Shown here one piece after another: positions 1-5,120 of a stretch of 5,120 nt of DNA. Origin of the DNA: Sulfurimonas sp. (GTDB taxonomy: Bacteria > Campylobacterota > Campylobacteria > Campylobacterales > Sulfurimonadaceae); NCBI GenBank assembly GCA_027063585.1, contig JAMORM010000125.1, forward strand, positions 1 to 5,120, in the 5' to 3' direction. A program made the translations under genes and the position numbers. Positions within the stretch are counted from its first letter, which is position 1, and each line of letters begins with the position of its first letter. The notes beneath the pieces were generated by a model, which was given only the letters and a program-made list of their open reading frames with translations, was not told where the DNA came from and did no database searches.

Positions 1-17
1 ATTTATTAGATTTAATG

Positions 18-26
18 TGATAAAAT
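18..26 (+). promoter_or_regulatory. Candidate extended -10 promoter element for secA
   Basis: The string TGATAAAAT reads as an extended -10 box (TG, one base, TAAAAT) of the housekeeping sigma factor. In Campylobacterota such promoters often rely on the -10 region and have a weak -35. Transcription would begin near position 33 and give a leader of about 50 bases before the secA ATG. A -35 hexamer at normal spacing would fall at or just beyond the left edge, so it cannot be judged. Other -10-like strings (TATAGT at 50-55 and 62-67) lie closer to the gene but have no convincing -35. The assignment is inferred from motif and position only. Confidence 0.4.
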
Positions 27-43
27 AAGAACAATTTCAGCGA

Positions 44-69
44 TTACTATATAGTAAATTATATAGTAA
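44..69. repeat. 14-bp palindrome overlapping a 10-bp direct repeat in the secA leader
   Basis: TTACTATATAGTAA at 44-57 is a perfect palindrome. Its right part, TATATAGTAA at 48-57, is repeated exactly at 60-69, a period of 12 bases. The element lies between the candidate rightward start site and the secA ribosome binding site. It could be an operator, or a product of slippage in AT-rich DNA. No regulator family is recognisable from the sequence. Confidence 0.6.
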
Positions 70-86
70 CAATAATAAGGTTGCAA
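58..86 (-). promoter_or_regulatory. Candidate leftward promoter facing away from secA
   Basis: On the minus strand a perfect TATAAT (63 down to 58) is preceded by TTGCAA (86 down to 81), which matches TTGACA at four of six positions, with a 17-bp spacer. Transcription would start near position 51 and leave the window on the left. This would fit a divergently transcribed neighbour; from memory, lolA lies next to secA in Campylobacter and Helicobacter. Perfect -10 matches arise easily in DNA this AT-rich, and the promoter would point into the candidate secA promoter, so the call is tentative. Confidence 0.3.
76..80 (+). promoter_or_regulatory. Ribosome binding site that fixes the secA start
   Basis: TAAGG at 76-80 ends six bases before the ATG at 87, which is ordinary Shine-Dalgarno spacing. 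The in-frame TTG at 81 directly abuts this motif and so is an unlikely start. The site therefore supports starting SecA at 87, which gives the family-like N-terminus [11 protein letters not shown]. Confidence 0.75.
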
Positions 87-2678
87 ATGCTACAAGCATT
101 CATGGGTAAGGTATTTGGTACTGCAAATGACCGAGAATTAAAAAAATATACTAAAAAAGTTCAAAAGATTAATGATCTTGAAAGTAAATATGAAGTTTTA
201 AGTGATGATGAACTTAAAAAAGCTTTTAATGATTTGAGAGAGAGTGTAGTAAGTGGTGACAAGAGTTTAGATGATGTCATGTATGACTCTTTTGCCATAA
301 CAAGAGAGGCTTCAAAGCGTGTATTGAATATGCGTCATTTTGATGTACAGCTCATAGGTGGTATGGTTTTGCATGAGGGTAGAATTGCCGAAATGAAAAC
401 CGGTGAGGGAAAAACCTTAGTGGCTACACTTGCAATTACTCTTAATGCAATGACAGGCAAGGGTGTTCATTTGGTAACAGTTAATGATTATCTGGCCTCT
501 CGCGATGCAAAAGAGATGGGCGTACTCTATAACTTTCTTGGTTATAGTGTAGGAATAATCTTGGAAGATATGCACGATCCTGTTGAAAAAAAAGCCGCTT
601 ATGATGCAGATATAACCTATGGTACAAATAATGAATTTGGTTTTGACTATTTGCGCGATAATATGAGCTACTCAAAAGATCAAATGGTACAGCGTGGTCA
701 TAATTTTGTTATCGTAGATGAAGTGGATTCTATTTTAATTGATGAGGCTAGAACACCTTTGATTATTTCAGGCCCGACAAACAGAAATATGCAGGATTAT
801 GTTCGTGCAAATCAAATTGCAATGCAACTAAATAAAGATGAGCATTTTACTGTTGATGAAAAAGACAAAGTTATATTAATAACAGAAGAAGGTATTACTA
901 AAGCCGAAGAACTTTTCGGTGTTGAAAATCTTTACAGTGCAGAAAATTCTTCACTACCACATGCGCTTGACCAGGCGCTCAAAGCAAATTATCTGTTTGA
1001 AAAAGATGTTGATTATGTTGTTAATGACGGAGAAGTTGTAATAGTAGATGAATTTACAGGACGACTTAGCGAGGGACGCCGTTTTTCTGAGGGTCTTCAT
1101 CAGGCACTTGAAGCGAAAGAGGGTGTTGAAATTAAAGAAGAAACACAGACTCTTGCGGACATTACCTTTCAAAATTACTTTAGAATGTATGATAAACTCG
1201 CAGGTATGACAGGTACTGCTGAAACTGAAGCAACAGAATTTGCGCAAATTTACAATCTGGATGTTGTCTCGATTCCTACAAATATTCCAATTGCCAGAAA
1301 TGATTTAAATGACCTTATTTATAAAACTGAAGAAGAAAAATTTGGCGCTGCTATAGAGACTATAAAAAAACTCAGTAAAACAGGACAACCGATTCTTATA
1401 GGTACAGCTTCTATTGAAAAATCTGAAGTTTTACATGAAGTGCTTAAACGTGAAAAAATTGCACATACAGTACTTAATGCAAAAAATCACGCACAAGAGG
1501 GTGAGATCATCAAGCATGCCGGAGCCAAAGGTGCTGTAACAATTGCAACAAATATGGCAGGACGCGGTGTTGACATCAAAATAAGCGAGGAAGTAAAAGA
1601 GCTCGGTGGTTTGTATATCATTGGAACGGAAAGGCATGAAAACCGCCGTATTGACAACCAGTTAAGAGGTCGTTCAGGGCGTCAGGGTGATCCGGGAACT
1701 ACACAATTTTATCTTTCACTAGAAGATAATCTTTTACGAATATTTGGAAGCGATAAGATCAAGTCCATCATGGAAAGACTTGGTGTTGAAGATGGCGAGT
1801 ACATAGAGTCAAGAATGGTCACCCGTGCAGTTGAAAAAGCACAGAAAAAAGTTGAAAACATGCACTATGAAGGGCGTAAACAGATTGTTGAATATGATGA
1901 TGTTGCTAATGAACAAAGAAAAATCGTCTATAAATTTAGAAATCAACTTTTAAGTGATGATTATGATATTGGCGCAAAAATTGATGAGATTAGAGAAGAG
2001 TATGTTGCTCATCTTTTGGCACAATCAGGTATCTTTGCAGGAGCTGATAAAGAAGATTTTAATCTTGAAAAACTGGCACAACTTCTTAAAGAAGAGACAA
2101 ATTTTGATTTGGATATTGAACAACTAAAAGATTTAGAATATGAAGAACTCAATGCGAAAGTTGTAGAGTTGTTAAAAACCGCTTATGATGAAAAGATGAG
2201 TGCCTTAGATGATGAAACAAGAAAAGAGATAGAAAAAGAATTTTATCTTAAAGAGTTAGATAATGCATGGAGAGAGCATCTGTATGCAATGGACAATATG
2301 AAAACAGGTATTCGTTTACGTGCTTACAATCAAAAAGATCCTTTGGTTGAATATAAAAAAGAGAGTTTTAGTCTTTTTGGTGAATTGATTAATGATATTA
2401 AATTCAACACAATTAAAACTTTACAAATTATACAATTTCAGATGGAATCTCCGGAAGAAGAAGCTGCTAGAATTTCCAAGCAGTTAGAAGAAGAGAAAAA
2501 AGCACAAGAAGCATTGATGCGGCTTAATCACCATGACAATGTAGATATTGATGCTGAAGATGAGTTGGTTATAAGTAAAAAAATTGCAAGAAACGATCCT
2601 TGTCCCTGTGGAAGCGGCAAAAAATATAAACAATGTTGTGGTAAAAGCGGCCCTAAAAAAGGTGTTTTTGCTTCTTGA
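87..2678 (+). CDS. secA: Preprotein translocase ATPase subunit SecA
   Basis: SecA binds unfolded preproteins and uses ATP to push them through the SecYEG channel at the inner membrane. The 863-residue product aligns with the family end to end. It has Walker A MKTGEGKT (103-110), conserved [17 protein letters not shown] (177-193), and the Walker B/DEAD-like [14 protein letters not shown] (211-224). The preprotein-binding region lies at roughly 225-365. The second nucleotide domain carries [10 protein letters not shown] (488-497), [13 protein letters not shown] (513-525) and [11 protein letters not shown] (527-537). The two-helix finger includes LRAYNQKDP, with likely tip tyrosine Y747. The tail has a zinc motif with C839, C841, C850 and C851. 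It is shorter than E. coli SecA (901 residues), mainly because the insertion after the AGRG motif is very small; this fits Campylobacterota. The ATG at 87 is chosen over TTG 81 because of the ribosome binding site. The stop overlaps the next gene, implying an operon. No lesion is seen. Confidence 0.98.
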   Translation: MLQAFMGKVFGTANDRELKKYTKKVQKINDLESKYEVLSDDELKKAFNDLRESVVSGDKSLDDVMYDSFAITREASKRVLNMRHFDVQLIGGMVLHEGRIAEMKTGEGKTLVATLAITLNAMTGKGVHLVTVNDYLASRDAKEMGVLYNFLGYSVGIILEDMHDPVEKKAAYDADITYGTNNEFGFDYLRDNMSYSKDQMVQRGHNFVIVDEVDSILIDEARTPLIISGPTNRNMQDYVRANQIAMQLNKDEHFTVDEKDKVILITEEGITKAEELFGVENLYSAENSSLPHALDQALKANYLFEKDVDYVVNDGEVVIVDEFTGRLSEGRRFSEGLHQALEAKEGVEIKEETQTLADITFQNYFRMYDKLAGMTGTAETEATEFAQIYNLDVVSIPTNIPIARNDLNDLIYKTEEEKFGAAIETIKKLSKTGQPILIGTASIEKSEVLHEVLKREKIAHTVLNAKNHAQEGEIIKHAGAKGAVTIATNMAGRGVDIKISEEVKELGGLYIIGTERHENRRIDNQLRGRSGRQGDPGTTQFYLSLEDNLLRIFGSDKIKSIMERLGVEDGEYIESRMVTRAVEKAQKKVENMHYEGRKQIVEYDDVANEQRKIVYKFRNQLLSDDYDIGAKIDEIREEYVAHLLAQSGIFAGADKEDFNLEKLAQLLKEETNFDLDIEQLKDLEYEELNAKVVELLKTAYDEKMSALDDETRKEIEKEFYLKELDNAWREHLYAMDNMKTGIRLRAYNQKDPLVEYKKESFSLFGELINDIKFNTIKTLQIIQFQMESPEEEAARISKQLEEEKKAQEALMRLNHHDNVDIDAEDELVISKKIARNDPCPCGSGKKYKQCCGKSGPKKGVFAS

Positions 2679-3877
2679 AAAATTCAATAGTTTCTTATCT
2701 GGTAAAAAGGTTTTTGCGTTTTGACAAAGACCAGCCTTTTATCTTTATTTCAGCGCTCCTTGCCTTTATAGGTATTACGCTGGGTGTTATGGTATTGCTT
2801 ATTGCCATGGCATTAATGAATGGATTTGATAAAGAGTTCAAAGACAAACTTACCGTTATGAACTATCCTTTAACAATTATTCCTAAATTTTACGGTGCTG
2901 TAAATGACAATTTGCTTTTAGATTTGGAAGGAAAATTCCCCGCTTTGCATTTTAGTCCATATATACAATCTTCAGTAATGGCAAGAAGTGGTTCAAAACT
3001 TGAAGGTGGCTACCTTTTTGGTGTCAATTTTAAAGATGAAGCTAAGGTAAATTCGGTCCTTGCGAAGGCTATCACAGGACATACATTTAAAAAATTTGAT
3101 GTACTTATAGGAAAAAGTCTAAAAGAAGAATTTTCTCTACATGAAAATGACAAACTTATGTATATATTTACAAATGTGGAACCGGGAGGACTCTCTGTTA
3201 CTCCAAAGATTAAACGATTCAAAATCAAGTCAGTTTTTGATTCAGGACTTTCTGCGTATGACAAAGCATATGCATATACAACTTTAGCATCAATGCAGGT
3301 TATAGAACATATGGCTGCTAATCAGTATGACGGTATACATATATTTTCAAAACACCCCAGAGATGATATATTAAAAATTAAAAAAGAACTGCCTATTAGT
3401 GTTACAATTAAAGGTTGGTGGGAAGATAATGTGAATTTTTTTGCAGCACTAGAGATGGAAAAAACATCGCTTTTTATCGTGCTGATGCTTATTATCCTCA
3501 TTGCTTCCATCAATATAATATCTTCCCTTTTAATGACTGTTATGAACAGAAGAGGTGAGATTGCACTTTTGCTTTCATTGGGTGCAACAACATCTGAAAT
3601 TAAAAAAGTTTTTTTATATCTTGGAATTGTTATCGGTATTGCCGGTATTTTAGCCGGTATTTTTCTTGGACTGAGTGGTATTTGGGTACTGAGTACTTTT
3701 GATATTGTATCACTTCCTAAAGATGTTTATCCGACATCAAGACTGCCTCTTGATTTGACACTGCAAGATTTTAGTTTAATTGTGCTTGGAGCATTCGGCA
3801 TTGTTATTGCTTCTTCTTATTATCCTGCTAAAAAAGCTAGTGAAGTAGACATACTTACTGTTCTTAGGAACGAATAA
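2675..3877 (+). CDS. LolC/LolE-family ABC transporter permease (probable lipoprotein release)
   Basis: The 400-residue product has the LolC/E layout of the FtsX/MacB permeases. A short cytoplasmic start is followed by one membrane helix (about 22-48), a large periplasmic domain (about 50-262), and three C-terminal helices (about 264-289, 312-340, 366-383). After the second helix, [14 protein letters not shown] (291-304) matches the cytoplasmic coupling segment that contacts the ATPase. The end, [19 protein letters not shown], is the usual family tail. LolC/E permeases with the ATPase LolD extract lipoproteins from the inner membrane for transfer to LolA; no ATPase gene is visible here, so LolD would be encoded elsewhere. 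The start is TTG at 2675, overlapping the secA stop as TTGA. Nearby upstream there is only a weak AAAGG about 12 bases away, so reinitiation after SecA translation is likely. Later starts would cut into the conserved N-terminus. Tandem TAA stops lie at 3875-3880. The family is secure; lipoprotein release rather than another MacB-like role is inferred. Confidence 0.88.
   Translation: MKNSIVSYLVKRFLRFDKDQPFIFISALLAFIGITLGVMVLLIAMALMNGFDKEFKDKLTVMNYPLTIIPKFYGAVNDNLLLDLEGKFPALHFSPYIQSSVMARSGSKLEGGYLFGVNFKDEAKVNSVLAKAITGHTFKKFDVLIGKSLKEEFSLHENDKLMYIFTNVEPGGLSVTPKIKRFKIKSVFDSGLSAYDKAYAYTTLASMQVIEHMAANQYDGIHIFSKHPRDDILKIKKELPISVTIKGWWEDNVNFFAALEMEKTSLFIVLMLIILIASINIISSLLMTVMNRRGEIALLLSLGATTSEIKKVFLYLGIVIGIAGILAGIFLGLSGIWVLSTFDIVSLPKDVYPTSRLPLDLTLQDFSLIVLGAFGIVIASSYYPAKKASEVDILTVLRNE
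3641..3664 (+). repeat. In-frame 12-bp tandem repeat in the permease's third membrane helix
   Basis: Two adjacent 12-base units, GCCGGTATTTTA (3641-3652) and GCCGGTATTTTT (3653-3664), differ at the last base only. They encode AGIL then AGIF (residues 323-330). A further CGGTATT lies just upstream at 3634-3640. The repeat places glycines 321, 324, 328 and 332 along the helix. It may be an old short duplication or only the repetitive coding of a glycine-rich membrane helix. Confidence 0.7.
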
Positions 3878-3880
3878 TAA

Positions 3881-5120
3881 TTAAAAAAGTTTCTGAAGAA
3901 ACTTAAAGGGAAGAGTTAGCGTTCTTTTTATAATATTTAAAGGCGCTACGACAATATCTTTTGCAAGCATTGTATTTACCGTAGGATCATTTAATTTACC
4001 GGTTATTTTTAAAGTAGTAGATATATTTTTCCCATCAAATATAATATAACCGACAAGAGGTACTTTTGATAAATTACTTCCTAAATCTGTTTTTAAATTT
4101 AATATCAAATCAATACTGTTTTTATTAATATCTGCATTTCCTTTTCCCAATATGTTTAATTCTTTTGACTCAAGATAAATATCTGAAATGTTAAAAACAC
4201 CTTTTTTTGCATGAAACTTTGCATATGCGTTCTTTACATGTAAGCCTTTTTTACTGTAACCAGGCAGTGAAAAAGTAACAAGAGAGGGGACAGTGTTGAT
4301 GAATGCCAAAATATTATTTAAAAGCTTATAGTCAATCATTGTGGTGTCATATATATAAAAAACACCTTTGTAATCATCAAGTGTACCATCCATAGAAAAG
4401 TCTAAGCTTCCACCGCTGAATTTAGACAAAACAAAGAGTTTTTCCATGAATTTATCATTAAAATTTTTCCCATATAAATGAAATTTGTTATTTTCTAACT
4501 TAAACCCTGCATTACCACTTTTGTGTACAAGCTGTGCTGTTAAAATATTATTATAATACTGTAGATGCATTATATCGGAAAGAGCATATCTTTTGTTGCC
4601 GAGATAGAGATATGATTTTATTGCATCTATTGAAAGCTTCAATTTACTTTTACCCGAGTTTGACTGTGTTATTTGTTTTGTAAAATCAATGATTGCATCA
4701 ATATTTAACCCTGTATCGTGCATTTTTATTTTAATGTCTTTATTTATTTTCACATTGATATTTTTGTTGACAGTGAGATATATTTTATGCTCTTTGGTAA
4801 TCTCTCCCAAAATACTATAGCGGGTAATTTTTTTATCTTTATTAACAAGCAAATAATAAGGGTAGCGTATATTTGCATTAAACTGAGTATATAAGGCATC
4901 ACTTTTTTTATAAAAACTGATTTCTCCCTCATTAAGTTTATATTTTTGTAAAAAATGTGATTTTTTTGCTATAGTTGCAAGAGAATTCAGTGTCAATCTC
5001 CATTGTTCATTGCTTGAAACAAACGTAGCATCCAACTCTTTTGAATTAATTGTAATATTTTCACCATCAATATGTCCACCAAGCAATATTTTATTATTTT
5101 CATACAATATCTCACCTGTG
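3881..5120 (-). CDS. AsmA/YhdP-like envelope protein, C-terminal part (start outside window)
   Basis: The frame stays open to the right edge, so this is a partial gene with at least 412 C-terminal residues. The TTG at 5107 is internal: codons for TGEI precede it without a stop and no good ribosome binding site is seen. The visible part is rich in alternating hydrophobic and polar beta-strands with many Lys, Asn and Ile residues. There is no obvious membrane helix, as expected for a long periplasmic beta-groove. Typical AsmA-like C-terminal features, counted from the first complete codon, are a GTLDDYKG stretch (about 245), the segment FINTVPSLVTFSLPGYSKKG (about 273-292), and LKITGKLNDPTV (about 370-381) before the tail APLNIIKRTLTLPFKF. 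AsmA-like proteins (AsmA, TamB, YhdP, DUF3971) are anchored in the inner membrane and are linked to phospholipid passage to the outer membrane. That role is inferred from the family. The gene converges on the secA operon with a three-base gap. Confidence 0.75.
   Translation of the reverse strand, partial: TGEILYENNKILLGGHIDGENITINSKELDATFVSSNEQWRLTLNSLATIAKKSHFLQKYKLNEGEISFYKKSDALYTQFNANIRYPYYLLVNKDKKITRYSILGEITKEHKIYLTVNKNINVKINKDIKIKMHDTGLNIDAIIDFTKQITQSNSGKSKLKLSIDAIKSYLYLGNKRYALSDIMHLQYYNNILTAQLVHKSGNAGFKLENNKFHLYGKNFNDKFMEKLFVLSKFSGGSLDFSMDGTLDDYKGVFYIYDTTMIDYKLLNNILAFINTVPSLVTFSLPGYSKKGLHVKNAYAKFHAKKGVFNISDIYLESKELNILGKGNADINKNSIDLILNLKTDLGSNLSKVPLVGYIIFDGKNISTTLKITGKLNDPTVNTMLAKDIVVAPLNIIKRTLTLPFKFLQKLF
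3883..3904 (-). terminator. Intrinsic terminator inside the last codons of the AsmA-like gene
   Basis: Read on the minus strand, AAGTTTC (3904-3898), loop TTCA and GAAACTT (3893-3887) form a perfect 7-bp stem. It runs into six consecutive T (3888-3883), two of which close the stem. The hairpin consists of the codons for KFLQKL, and the T run covers the last Phe codon and the start of the TAA stop. The stem has only two G:C pairs, so it may be weak. On the plus strand the same stem is followed by AAAGGG and has no U tract, so it should not stop the secA operon transcript. Confidence 0.55.

Noticed and set aside
81..86. TTG at 81 as the secA start, giving a two-residue-longer protein
   Set aside because: It abuts the TAAGG ribosome binding site with no spacer, while ATG 87 has six-base spacing and gives the usual N-terminus.
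586..593. Run of eight A in secA as a phase-variation tract
   Set aside because: The run is short, lies in an essential gene, and simply codes Lys residues in AT-rich DNA.
954..1247. 97-codon minus-strand open frame within secA
   Set aside because: It lies wholly opposite conserved SecA sequence, has a Phe/Cys-rich composition typical of antisense reading, and no start signals.
3010..3264. 84-codon minus-strand open frame within the permease gene
   Set aside because: It is antisense to the conserved periplasmic domain, has no ribosome binding site, and no recognisable protein features.
3602..3615. A6-G-T7 string in the permease gene as an intrinsic terminator
   Set aside because: There is no loop and no G:C stem; it is the coding for Lys-Lys-Val-Phe-Leu at the start of the third helix.
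3918..3947. AGCG...CGCT inverted repeat as a rightward terminator for the secA operon
   Set aside because: The stem is interrupted, the loop is large, and no U tract follows the 3' arm.
5105..5107. TTG as a true start of the minus-strand gene
   Set aside because: The frame stays open to the window edge, no suitable ribosome binding site precedes it, and the protein there reads as the middle of a beta-rich domain with no signal or anchor.

Overview
The window is AT-rich DNA (by eye roughly one third G+C) with tightly packed genes. It most likely comes from a member of the Campylobacterota (Epsilonproteobacteria), perhaps a Sulfurimonas-like genus. The assignment rests on three things: a short SecA of about 863 residues with a small nucleotide-domain insertion and a C4 zinc tail, a directly following FtsX-type LolC/E permease, and an extended -10 box of the TGnTAAAAT kind. 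No rRNA marker is present, so the genus is a guess.

Layout from left to right: positions 1-86 are a short regulatory region with a candidate secA promoter, a 14-bp palindrome, a 10-bp direct repeat and a possible leftward promoter. Positions 87-2678 encode SecA, the ATPase of the Sec preprotein translocase. Positions 2675-3877 encode a LolC/LolE-family permease. Its TTG start overlaps the secA stop codon by four bases (TTGA), so the two genes are almost certainly one operon with coupled translation. On the opposite strand, positions 3881-5120 hold the C-terminal part of an AsmA/YhdP-like envelope protein whose start lies beyond the right edge. The two convergent genes are separated by three bases, and the leftward gene's probable terminator lies inside its own last codons.

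All three genes fit cell-envelope biogenesis. SecA drives proteins, including prolipoproteins, across the inner membrane. The LolC/E-type permease would extract mature lipoproteins from that membrane for transfer to the outer membrane. AsmA-like proteins are associated with moving phospholipid between the two membranes. The first gene is certain, the second is secure at family level, and the third is secure only as an AsmA-like protein.

I see no mobile element, CRISPR array, RNA gene or obvious new system. The points worth a second look are regulatory and architectural.
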